DNA of 16,329 nucleotides from JANXSD01 sp038206385 (GTDB taxonomy: Bacteria > Bacteroidota > Bacteroidia > AKYH767-A > OLB10), in assembly GCA_038206385.1 (NCBI GenBank), contig JBBRAW010000084.1, positions 1 to 16,329 of the forward strand, written 5' to 3'. Of this stretch, positions 6,325 to 14,209 are shown piece by piece (position 1 is the stretch's first letter; every line of letters begins with the position of its first letter). The notes under the pieces are model-generated. The model saw only the letters and a list, made by a program, of their open reading frames with translations, made no database searches and was not told where the DNA came from. Made by a program: the position numbers and the translations under genes.

Positions 6325-8076
6325 TTAATTTACACCATGCATCATTTTCAATAATTTGCGATAAATTGCAAGTAAGATGAGCGATGCTGATCCACTTAAA
6401 ACAATAAATACGCAGAAGAAAATAAACAAGTTTGATATTTCTATTCCTAAGAAGCTTGGTATATGTGCACCAGCAGTTGCAGGAGCCTCACCAGCGCCAG
6501 GAGGGATTAATGCACTCAATGTTCCAGCAAATTTATTCGCCACTGCATTCGCTAAAAACCACGTTCCCATCATTAATGAAGCTAAACGAATAGGAGCTAA
6601 TTTACTTACCATACTCAAACCAATTGGCGATAAACAAAGCTCTCCCATTGTATGTACAATGTATAAAGCAAATAGCCAAAACATAGCAATTTTAGTTGAT
6701 GGATCAACACCATGAACTGCGTAAGCAATTATCACATATCCAAGTGCTACTAAACCTAATCCAATTGCCATTTTAAGTGGTGAAGAAGGTTCCATATTCA
6801 CTTTTGCTAACTTACCCCAAAGCATTGTAAAGAAAGGTGCTAAAATGATAATTGCTAATGGATTTATCGATTGGAACCAAGGTGATGGGAATTCTGTTAA
6901 ATGGATGTCAGCAATTTTATCCATAAAGGTTAATGCAACAATTAATAATATTCCAATTACTTGTATTCCAGTAATCGTTTTTTTCGACCATTCAAAGAAC
7001 CATCCAAATGCTTTTCCTAAAAAGAATATTAGTAGCGAATAAGCGCCCGCAATAATAAATTTACTTACGTGAATATCAATTGCTCTATCAACTTGTTGAT
7101 CTGCAAAAAGCGTTAACGATGCTCCAGCTTGTTCGAAACATGCCCAAAAGAAGATGACAAAGAATGCAAGTATAAATATTACTATGATACGTTCTCTTTC
7201 GTCTTTGGTTAATGATTTATCAGTAAGAATAATGATCGGCATTAAAATTAATGAAGCATAAATAAGATATGCTACGAGATCAATACTTGCAATTGTATGT
7301 GCGATAGAATCAGGATTCGCAACGTTAGCAGCACCAAAAATTCCAGCAACAATATTTTGAAAATTTAAGAGTCCGAATATTAATGCGATCGAACCAATAA
7401 TTACAGAATATGTTTTCATGTCGATTTTAGCAACAGGCATTCCGATCGCTTTTCCATCAGGACCAACAAGATGTTTATTCTTAAGTAATTCAAAGGAGAT
7501 TAAACTTACTACCATTCCAATTGCTGCAGCTAGAAATCCATATTTGTATTGCGAGAAACCACCACAAACTAGAGGTGAGAAAAAGGCACCCATGTTTATT
7601 CCCATATAAAATATGGTAAATGCACCATCAATTCGTGAATCATTTTTTGGATACAACTGACCAACCATTGTAGAAATATTTGGTTTGAAAAAACCATTAC
7701 CAATGATAAGTAACGTAAGCCCCATCCACATAAAAGTAATAGCAGAACCACTTTGAGCACCTTCTATCACTGCATTCCCACTCATATAAAGTAAGAATTG
7801 ACCTATCGCCATTAAGACACCTCCAATAAGAATACTTCTTCTATTTCCCCAGAATTTATCACAAAGATATCCTCCTAAGAGCGGAGTTAAATACACTAAA
7901 CCTGTAAAACTGCCGTAAACATTTGAAGCAAGGGCTTTGTCAAAATACAATGCTTTAGTCATGTATAAGATGAAAATGGCTCGCATTCCATAGTAACTAA
8001 ACCTTTCCCACATCTCTGTGAAGAAGAGTAGGTATAATCCGCGTGGATGTCCTGTATTAGTTGAAGGTGTATTCAT
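6325..8076 (-). CDS. POT/PTR2-family proton-coupled di/tripeptide transporter (longer paralogue)
   Basis: This 583-residue membrane protein is a second POT transporter. It has the complete helix-1 motif EMWERFSYYG (E21, E24, R25), the loop GGYLCDKFWGNRRS (68-81) and GFFKPNISTMVG in helix 4 with K131. FWACFEQ (310-316) with E315 lies in helix 7, and GELCLSPIGLS in helix 10. It is about 94 residues longer than its neighbour. The extra length appears in the region of residues 205-290, in the stretch after helix 7 and in a Gly/Ala/Pro-rich external-looking loop near the C-terminus (IPPGAGEAPATAGAHIP). Some extra hydrophobic segments fit the 14-helix layout of bacterial POTs. It has its own terminator downstream and a 294-bp divergent region upstream, so it is probably a single-gene unit. 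Confidence 0.95.
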   Translation of the reverse strand: MNTPSTNTGHPRGLYLLFFTEMWERFSYYGMRAIFILYMTKALYFDKALASNVYGSFTGLVYLTPLLGGYLCDKFWGNRRSILIGGVLMAIGQFLLYMSGNAVIEGAQSGSAITFMWMGLTLLIIGNGFFKPNISTMVGQLYPKNDSRIDGAFTIFYMGINMGAFFSPLVCGGFSQYKYGFLAAAIGMVVSLISFELLKNKHLVGPDGKAIGMPVAKIDMKTYSVIIGSIALIFGLLNFQNIVAGIFGAANVANPDSIAHTIASIDLVAYLIYASLILMPIIILTDKSLTKDERERIIVIFILAFFVIFFWACFEQAGASLTLFADQQVDRAIDIHVSKFIIAGAYSLLIFFLGKAFGWFFEWSKKTITGIQVIGILLIVALTFMDKIADIHLTEFPSPWFQSINPLAIIILAPFFTMLWGKLAKVNMEPSSPLKMAIGLGLVALGYVIIAYAVHGVDPSTKIAMFWLFALYIVHTMGELCLSPIGLSMVSKLAPIRLASLMMGTWFLANAVANKFAGTLSALIPPGAGEAPATAGAHIPSFLGIEISNLFIFFCVFIVLSGSASLILLAIYRKLLKMMHGVN

Positions 8077-8370
8077 AAACTGTTGTTAAATTGATTTTTT
8101 ATAGGCCACTAATGTAATGAAAAGATTAAACCAACCAAATTGTAAGACATTTGTCGATCCAAAATATCATTTGGTCAATAAAATCTATTCTAAGACCAAC
8201 ATTCTCCACTAATAACATCACTTAATGAGATAGTTTTCGATGGAAACATGAGTAAGAGAATGCTAGATAATTTAGTGAAATTCCTTATTTCAGAATTCAA
8301 TAAATTATGCATAAAAGTAGTTCCAGATTAATTACTAGATTATCTTCGTAGCACAAAAATAAAGTATGCT
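8077..8370. other. 294-bp divergent intergenic region between a POT gene and the YbaB-family gene
   Basis: This is the longest non-coding stretch in the window. It must hold promoters for both directions. For the plus strand, TATCTTCG (8341-8348), one base off TAnnTTTG, lies 22 bp before the YbaB-family ATG and is the best -7 candidate. I find no clean minus-strand promoter. Small inverted repeats are present (CCAAA/TTTGG around 8159-8174; TTGGTC 8171-8176 with GACCAA 8194-8199) but none forms a convincing hairpin. No riboswitch or RNA gene is recognisable. Confidence 0.45.
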
Positions 8371-8676
8371 ATGTTTGACATGTTAAATAAACTTGGTGAT
8401 GTAAAAAAAAAGATGGATGAAATAAAACAACGTCTTGATTTAATCACTGTAGAAGGAGATTCTGGCAATGGAGCAGTTAAAGTAATTCTTACTGCCAACA
8501 GGAAAGTGAAATCAATTTCCATTAATGATGAACTATTAAAAGTAGAATCAAAAGAAGAACTTCAAGATTTATTAGAAATCGCTTTAAATAGAGCTCTTGA
8601 AAATGCAGAAAATGTTTCAGAAACGGAGATGAAAGCAGCAGGTAAAGATTTCCTTCCAGGTTTTCCAGGATTTTAA
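8371..8676 (+). CDS. YbaB/EbfC-family nucleoid-associated protein
   Basis: This 101-residue protein matches the YbaB/EbfC family in length and layout. An N-terminal charged helix rich in Lys and Met (LGDVKKKMDEIKQRL) leads to a short Gly-rich turn (EGDSGNGAVKV) and the strand pair with VKSISINDELL. A C-terminal helix follows, with a short Gly/Phe-rich end. Members form dimers that bind DNA without strong sequence specificity and help organise the nucleoid. In many bacteria the gene sits beside dnaX and recR; here neither is present. The next gene starts 13 bp downstream, suggesting one transcript. Confidence 0.9.
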   Translation: MFDMLNKLGDVKKKMDEIKQRLDLITVEGDSGNGAVKVILTANRKVKSISINDELLKVESKEELQDLLEIALNRALENAENVSETEMKAAGKDFLPGFPGF

Positions 8677-8689
8677 AAACGAAATTAGT

Positions 8690-9151
8690 ATGACACACGA
8701 AGAAAAATTAAAATTTGTTACAGTAGAATTTCCCAATGAACTATTAAAGATTGATCCCAATACACCACCTTTATTTGGAAAAATGAATTTTCAACAAATG
8801 GTTGAACACATGAGTGATTCGGTAAGAGTAGCAAATGGAAAAACTAAATTTGATCTGCATACTGAACAAGAAAAACTTCCTTTATTTCGTGCTTTCGTAT
8901 TGTCGGATAAAGAATTTAAACCAAATACCAAAAATGCATTAATGGGAGAGGAGCCTCTTGCAATTAGAAACACATCACTTAAATTAGCTTTCGACGAATT
9001 GAATTTAGAAATGGATGATTTTATAAAATATTTTGCACCAAATCCATCGAACAAATTAATGAATCCGTTTTTCGGACCATTAGATTTTCAAGAATGGACA
9101 CATTTATTGCACAAGCATTCAACACATCATCTAAATCAATTTAAGTACTAA
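8690..9151 (+). CDS. DinB-like / DUF1569-type helical-bundle protein
   Basis: This 153-residue soluble protein has a DinB-superfamily look. The helix FGKMNFQQMVEHMSDSV places H40 in a likely metal-binding position. The C-terminal segment LDFQEWTHLLHKHSTHHL, followed by NQF, carries a His cluster (H138, H141, H143, H146, H147) typical of DUF1569. The family is a four-helix bundle that often binds a divalent metal through three His; members include thiol-dependent transferases, but most have no known substrate. No signal peptide is seen. It follows the YbaB-family gene by 13 bp and converges on the DUF5011-like lipoprotein gene without an obvious terminator in the 44-bp gap. Confidence 0.78.
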   Translation: MTHEEKLKFVTVEFPNELLKIDPNTPPLFGKMNFQQMVEHMSDSVRVANGKTKFDLHTEQEKLPLFRAFVLSDKEFKPNTKNALMGEEPLAIRNTSLKLAFDELNLEMDDFIKYFAPNPSNKLMNPFFGPLDFQEWTHLLHKHSTHHLNQFKY

Positions 9152-9195
9152 TCTTGGCTTAAGAATTAAATCTAAATTATTATTTTTTAGAAAAC

Positions 9196-10200
9196 TCAGA
9201 TTGAATATTCATCCTTCTTGTTTAATGTAATTAGGTTTCCTGAATTGGGATCTACAAATTTATCTGTGTAGAATAACACGACATGCACATTGGATCCATT
9301 GATAGTAAATTTCCCTTTGCCTTCGAATGTATGATTTAAAGTATCAGTAGCAGTGATACAAAGAAAGGTTTGAGGTGCAAGAAAAATACTATCCTTTACA
9401 GCATCATAAAAGAAAACTGGATTGGCCATAAAACAATCTGAAATTTTAAATATTTTACAAAAATTATTTAGTGTATCTGATGAACTTAATGCACCAATCC
9501 AATTATGGACGACACCCGATTGTAAATCTGTGGAGGAACAATTATAAGTATTGCTAAGTTCTGATAAATTATTTTTCATGATAACACTTCGAACAACTGA
9601 ATCTTTGTTTCCATCCGAATCAGTTACTACATAAGAGATATTATATTGTCCTTGCAAATTAATGTTTAAGGGATTCGTAACGATAACTTGTGTTGTAAGA
9701 TTTCCATCTTCAACATCAAATGCAGAATAACCAACTTCAAAATAGGGAGAATTTAGCGTTATAATTACTGTTTGATTTCCAAATAATGAAATTTTAGGAC
9801 GAAACTTTAAAGGTGCTGGAATATGTAATTGAAAAGATCGCTGAAATATTTTACCACCGTTTCCTTTTGCAACAACATTTAAATTAAAATATCCAGTATC
9901 TGCAACTGAATTTACTTTTATAATTTGTGAAAGTGTTAAGTCAGGTTTAGATGGGTTCGGTGAATAGGATATTTCCACTCCGTTTGGAACTCCAATGGTT
10001 GAAAATGTTACATCTTCTATATCACCACCCAAATAATAAATTTTTAATTCCCTAGAAAAAGTTTCTCCTAATCCTACTGTTGTATCCTTCACTCCAATAA
10101 ATTTAAAGTCCATTGCATTTTGATCGTTTCCCTCTTTTTTACAAGAAGATATTAATGCGAAAAAAGTTGCAACTATTATTAATTTGACTATTTTTTTCAT
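9196..10200 (-). CDS. Lipoprotein with DUF5011/Ig-like domain, coupled to prolyl oligopeptidase
   Basis: This 334-residue protein has a lipoprotein signal peptide with lipobox LISSC (Cys20) followed directly by KKE, a charged pattern common in Bacteroidota surface lipoproteins. Residues 31-130 look like an Ig-like beta domain. Residues about 136-209 resemble DUF5011 (PF16403), a bacterial Ig-like domain, with the signature ENxYF-like entry replaced here by YFEVGYSAFDVEDGNLT and a closing YVVTDSDGNKDS strand. Residues 211-334 form a Cys-containing beta-rich end with no family I can name. Its ATG overlaps the TGA of the upstream prolyl oligopeptidase gene (ATGA), so the two are one operon and probably translationally coupled. 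The role is unknown; surface adhesion or substrate binding is a guess. Confidence 0.8.
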   Translation of the reverse strand: MKKIVKLIIVATFFALISSCKKEGNDQNAMDFKFIGVKDTTVGLGETFSRELKIYYLGGDIEDVTFSTIGVPNGVEISYSPNPSKPDLTLSQIIKVNSVADTGYFNLNVVAKGNGGKIFQRSFQLHIPAPLKFRPKISLFGNQTVIITLNSPYFEVGYSAFDVEDGNLTTQVIVTNPLNINLQGQYNISYVVTDSDGNKDSVVRSVIMKNNLSELSNTYNCSSTDLQSGVVHNWIGALSSSDTLNNFCKIFKISDCFMANPVFFYDAVKDSIFLAPQTFLCITATDTLNHTFEGKGKFTINGSNVHVVLFYTDKFVDPNSGNLITLNKKDEYSI

Positions 10201-12305
10201 AATGTCATTCCTAAATTATAGAATAAAAACGAGAAGATATCAGCTTGTTCATCTATCAATTTTCCTGTTGGTTTACCTGATCCATGTCCTGCATTAGTAT
10301 CAATTCTAATTAGAACTGGATTTTGCCCCTGTTGATGCTCTTGCAATGTAGCAATAAATTTGAACGAATGAGAAGGAACAACTCTATCATCATGATCAGC
10401 TGTTGTTACCATCGTAGCAGGATAATTTACTCCAGATTTAATATTATGCAATGGCGAATAAGCATAAATTGCTTTAAATTGAATGGAGTCTTCACAAGAA
10501 CCATAATCACTTTTCCATGCCCATCCAATTGTGAACTTATGGAATCGTAACATATCCATAACTCCAACTGCAGGCAATGCCACTTTAAATAAATCTGGTC
10601 GTTGTGTCATTAAAGCACCAACTAATAATCCCCCATTTGATCGCCCACTAATAGCTAGCTTTTCATGATTTGTATAGCCTTCTTTTATGAGATACTCTGC
10701 TGCTGCTATAAAATCATCAAATACATTTTGCTTTTTCAACTTTGTTCCGGCTTGATGCCATTCAGTTCCATATTCTCCACCACCTCTCAAACAAGGCATT
10801 GCAAAGATGCCACCCTGTTCCAGAAATACTAATCTTTCTGGTTTAAATTCTGGGGTCTTACTAATATTAAATCCTCCATAACCATAAAGTAAAGTAGGAT
10901 TTTTTCCGTTTAATGTGTACCCTTTTTTTGCAACAATAAACATTGGAATCTTTGTCCCGTCTTTACTAGTATAAAAAATTTGTTTCGTCTCAAATTGATC
11001 TAAATCATAAGGAACGGCTGGCTTAAACATTATAGCAAGAAAATTCTTTTTCATATTGTATCTATAAACCGTGGAAGGGGAAATAAAGCTTGCATAAGAA
11101 ATAAAAACATTTGTGTCTGATGGAGATCCATTAATTGATTCAACTGTTCCTAAACCAGAAAAAGGAATTTCATACACTTTCGCACCTTCATAATTATAAA
11201 TGTAAACTTTACTAGTCGCATCTTTCATATAATGAAGAAGAATTGATTTCCAACAAAATGTTGCTCCTTGTAATATTTCTTTTTGCTCTGGTATAAAATC
11301 TTTCCACATATTAACTTGTGGTGAATTAGCATTGATTTTAATAATCTTTTTTTTGTCAGCATTATAATTAGTTATAAAAAATAAATCATCACCTATATTA
11401 CCAATTAAATCGAAATCGTGCTCAAATGTTTTTACAACTTGAATTAGTTTAGAGGTTGGTTTACTTAAATTTTGAATATATAAATTATTTCCACTTGTTG
11501 ATTCAGTACCTGTTATTACAAGAAATTTTTCATCCTCTGTTATACTTGCCGAAAAGTTTCTCATTGGATGATTCTTATCTTCAAAAACTAAAGAATCCAA
11601 TTCTTGACTATTCCCAAGTTTATGGTAGTATACTTTATGAAACTCATTTTTTTCTGTATACGCTTTCGATAACGAATTCGCATCATATCTACTATAGAAA
11701 AAACCATCATTCCACCATGCAATTCCAGAAAATTTAACTTTCGTTAATGTCTCTGGTAAAGTCTTCATTGATTTAGTTTCCTTTATTCGAATCACATTCC
11801 AATCACTTCCAGATTCACTTAAAACAAATGCCACATGCAACCCATCATTAGAAGGCACTGTTTGACTTATTGCAGTAGTTCCATCTTCCGACAATTTATT
11901 AGGATCAAAATATTGGATCGGAACATATTCCATCGTTCGCATGTAATACAAAACAGGTTGATTGTTTTTTACATCTCTTCTATAATAGAAATAACTATTA
12001 CCCGCTCTAAATGGAGCAGCGTAATTGACGAAGCTCCAATTTCTAATCATTTTTGCCTTTAAACTATCCCGAAAAGGAATCTGCTTGAGATAATTCTCCG
12101 TTAAATCATTTTGATTTTTTACCCAATCAGCAGTTTCTGATGAATGATCGTCTTCCAACCACCTGTATGGATCAGCTACTTTAACAGAAAAATAATCATC
12201 TACTTGATCTGATTTCCTGGTGATGGGATACTTAATTGGTTGGGAATTGCTTTCTTGAATTGTTAATATTGAAAACAAAAAACAAAGAATTTTTAGACGT
12301 CTCAT
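10197..12305 (-). CDS. Secreted prolyl oligopeptidase (peptidase family S9A)
   Basis: At 702 residues this matches full-length prolyl oligopeptidases, which cleave after Pro in short peptides. The N-terminus (RRLKILCFLFSILTIQ...NSQ) is a signal peptide, so it acts in the periplasm or outside. DPYRWLEDD (45-53) begins the family's N-terminal part, followed by the beta-propeller and then the alpha/beta-hydrolase domain from about residue 440. The catalytic Ser is S556 in GRSNGG, Asp is D639 in HDDRV with substrate-binding R641, and His is H674 in NAGHG. LYGYGGFN (473-480) and W597 in GWAWKSDYG fit the oxyanion and S1 proline pocket regions of the pig enzyme. It is divergent from a DUF885 gene, with 80 bp between the starts. 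Confidence 0.95.
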   Translation of the reverse strand: MRRLKILCFLFSILTIQESNSQPIKYPITRKSDQVDDYFSVKVADPYRWLEDDHSSETADWVKNQNDLTENYLKQIPFRDSLKAKMIRNWSFVNYAAPFRAGNSYFYYRRDVKNNQPVLYYMRTMEYVPIQYFDPNKLSEDGTTAISQTVPSNDGLHVAFVLSESGSDWNVIRIKETKSMKTLPETLTKVKFSGIAWWNDGFFYSRYDANSLSKAYTEKNEFHKVYYHKLGNSQELDSLVFEDKNHPMRNFSASITEDEKFLVITGTESTSGNNLYIQNLSKPTSKLIQVVKTFEHDFDLIGNIGDDLFFITNYNADKKKIIKINANSPQVNMWKDFIPEQKEILQGATFCWKSILLHYMKDATSKVYIYNYEGAKVYEIPFSGLGTVESINGSPSDTNVFISYASFISPSTVYRYNMKKNFLAIMFKPAVPYDLDQFETKQIFYTSKDGTKIPMFIVAKKGYTLNGKNPTLLYGYGGFNISKTPEFKPERLVFLEQGGIFAMPCLRGGGEYGTEWHQAGTKLKKQNVFDDFIAAAEYLIKEGYTNHEKLAISGRSNGGLLVGALMTQRPDLFKVALPAVGVMDMLRFHKFTIGWAWKSDYGSCEDSIQFKAIYAYSPLHNIKSGVNYPATMVTTADHDDRVVPSHSFKFIATLQEHQQGQNPVLIRIDTNAGHGSGKPTGKLIDEQADIFSFLFYNLGMTL

Positions 12306-12314
12306 AATTTTGAA

Positions 12315-12344
12315 TTGGCTGCTGCAAAAGAAACACTATTTTCG
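12315..12344 (+). promoter_or_regulatory. Possible promoter of the DUF885 lipoprotein gene
   Basis: TTG (12315-12317) and, after 19 bases, TATTTTCG (12337-12344) resemble a Bacteroidota -33/-7 pair, with C in place of the third T of TAnnTTTG. Transcription would start near 12351, about 35 bp before the ATG. The same TTCG variant appears before the YbaB-family gene at 8341-8348. The divergent peptidase promoter must lie in the same 80 bp but is not clear. Confidence 0.35.
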
Positions 12345-12385
12345 TGATCATTCTCAGAAATCTTGCCTTAAACTTATAAAATCGG

Positions 12386-14167
12386 ATGAAAAATAACCGA
12401 ATACCCTTATTAGGGATAATATTGATCACTTTATTTGCTTCTTGTGGAAATAAAACTGCGTCAAAAACAAATGAAGAAGATGCACACTTCGAAAGATTCC
12501 GCGATTATTTCGTGGAGTCTCTTTGGAAAATTAGTCCCTCAGATGCCATTTATGCTGGTTATCACAAGTTCGATAGTATTTTGATTGCTCCTTCAGCTGA
12601 AAATCGTGAATTCGCAATTAAAGAATACAAAGCATTAGGCGATAGCATCAAAATGTTCGATGAGAAAAAACTGAACGAATTAAATCGAATCGACCTCTGG
12701 ATGATGAGGGATAAAGTTGATGGGAGTATATGGTATATCAACGAATTTAAAAGCCATGAATGGAATCCCGCAAACTATAATGTTGCTGGTGAATTCGCCG
12801 AGATTTTAAATGGATCTTATGATAAATTAGATAACCGACTTAAAATGTTTTCCCGCAGGCTAGAGCAAGTCCCTGTGTATTACAAAATCGCGAAGTTGCA
12901 ATTAAAAATGCCTTCAATAGAACATACTGATTTGGCAATTTTGCAAATAGATGGATCGATAGAAGAAGTTTTTGGTAAAAATCTTAAAGATTCTGTTAAC
13001 GCGTCTAGTTTATCTGCTGATGAAAAATTGAAAATAATTTCTTGGTCAGATACTGCAAAAAAATATATGGTCGACTTTTCTGGATGGCTTAAAGTTCAAC
13101 GTAAATCTTTGACTGAAAACAATTCCACTAATTTTAGAATTGGTCAAAAACTTTATGATAAAAAATTTCAATATGATATTCAATCTGGATATACCGCTGA
13201 AGAAATTTATCAGAAAGCTATAAAACGTAAAGCAGAATTGCATAGCGAAATGGCGAAAATATCACGTCAATTATGGCCGAAGTATTTTGGCAAATCTCCT
13301 ATGCCTACTGATAGTCTTTTATTAATCCGTAAAGTAATAGATACACTCTCTATAAATCATGTAAATAGAGATTCTTTTCTTCAATCTATAGAGCAACAAA
13401 TCCCTCAATTGATAAAATTTATCAATGATAAAAACTTAATTTATATTGACCCCTCAAAACCATTAGTTGTTCGTAAAACTCCTGCATATATGGAAGGTGG
13501 TGGTGCCGGTGCATCAATCTCGGCACCTGGGCCATATGATAAGGGTGCCAATACGTATTATAATGTTTCGCCTTTATCTGGATATACTGCTGAACAAGCT
13601 GAAAGTTATTTGCGCGAATACAATCATTACATCTTACAAATATTAAATATTCATGAGGCAATTCCTGGTCATTACACGCAATTGGTTTACAGTAATCAAT
13701 CGCCGTCATTAGTGAAAAGTGTTTTAGGTAATGGTGCTATGGTGGAAGGATGGGCAGTTTATTCAGAACGAATGATGCTCGAAAATGGATATGGTAATAA
13801 TGAACCTGAAATGTGGTTGATGTATTACAAATGGCATTTGCGTTCTGTTTGCAATACGATCCTTGATCACGAAGTTCATTGTAATGCGCTCTCTGAGGAA
13901 GATGCTAAAAAGCTTCTTATCAACGGTGCGTTTCAACAAACGGCAGAAGCAGATGGTAAGTGGCGTCGTGTTAAATTAACTCAAGTGCAATTAGCAAGCT
14001 ATTATACTGGATTTACTGAGATTTATGATTTGCGTGAAGAAGTAAAAAAACAATTGGGTGATAAGTTTGATTTAAAGAAATTTCATGAAAAATTCCTTAG
14101 CTATGGAAGTGCTCCTGTTAAATATATTCGTGAACTTATGCTTGAAGATTTAAAAAATAACAAATAA
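12386..14167 (+). CDS. DUF885-family metallopeptidase-like lipoprotein
   Basis: This 593-residue protein starts with a lipoprotein signal peptide with lipobox LFASC (Cys20) and then a polar linker. The rest has the length and layout of DUF885 proteins: a long mostly helical N-terminal part and a C-terminal catalytic-like part. The signature HEAIPGHY (423-430; H423, E424, H429) is followed by EGWAVYSE (454-461), a metal-binding arrangement as in HExxxGH-type metallopeptidases. A DHEVHC segment (494-499) and the Gly-rich AYMEGGGAGASIS (367-379) are also family-typical. Few family members are characterised, so peptidase activity is inferred. It is divergent from the prolyl oligopeptidase, which supports a peptide-degradation role in the envelope. 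The GNAT-like gene follows after about 42 bp on the same strand. Confidence 0.92.
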   Translation: MKNNRIPLLGIILITLFASCGNKTASKTNEEDAHFERFRDYFVESLWKISPSDAIYAGYHKFDSILIAPSAENREFAIKEYKALGDSIKMFDEKKLNELNRIDLWMMRDKVDGSIWYINEFKSHEWNPANYNVAGEFAEILNGSYDKLDNRLKMFSRRLEQVPVYYKIAKLQLKMPSIEHTDLAILQIDGSIEEVFGKNLKDSVNASSLSADEKLKIISWSDTAKKYMVDFSGWLKVQRKSLTENNSTNFRIGQKLYDKKFQYDIQSGYTAEEIYQKAIKRKAELHSEMAKISRQLWPKYFGKSPMPTDSLLLIRKVIDTLSINHVNRDSFLQSIEQQIPQLIKFINDKNLIYIDPSKPLVVRKTPAYMEGGGAGASISAPGPYDKGANTYYNVSPLSGYTAEQAESYLREYNHYILQILNIHEAIPGHYTQLVYSNQSPSLVKSVLGNGAMVEGWAVYSERMMLENGYGNNEPEMWLMYYKWHLRSVCNTILDHEVHCNALSEEDAKKLLINGAFQQTAEADGKWRRVKLTQVQLASYYTGFTEIYDLREEVKKQLGDKFDLKKFHEKFLSYGSAPVKYIRELMLEDLKNNK

Positions 14168-14209
14168 TTGCAATAACTTTTCAAGCTCCCCGACTGTTAT
14201 AGGGTGTTT

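Noticed and set aside
6377..6715. 112-codon open frame antisense to the longer POT gene
   Set aside because: It is the reverse shadow of an intact, motif-rich transporter gene and its translation resembles no protein.
8171..8199. Inverted repeat TTGGTC / GACCAA in the same gap
   Set aside because: Six-base arms around 17 bases are expected by chance in a region of this length, and no T tract or promoter is positioned relative to it.
8117..8212. A 31-codon open frame starting with ATG (MKRLNQPNCK...) in the divergent gap
   Set aside because: Short, no ribosome binding signal, no recognisable motif or signal peptide, and it lies where promoters for both neighbours must be. Conservation in relatives would be needed to support it.
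9152..9195. TCTAA / TTAGA as a terminator between convergent genes
   Set aside because: The stem is only five A+T-rich pairs and the loop is variable; not distinguishable from background.
13422..13709. 95-codon open frame antisense to the DUF885 gene
   Set aside because: It covers the reverse of the HEAIPGH region of a well-supported gene; the His-rich translation is a by-product.
14173..14200. ATAAC / GTTAT repeat between the DUF885 and GNAT-like genes as a terminator
   Set aside because: A five-base A+T-rich stem with a long loop and no T tract; it would not stop transcription.
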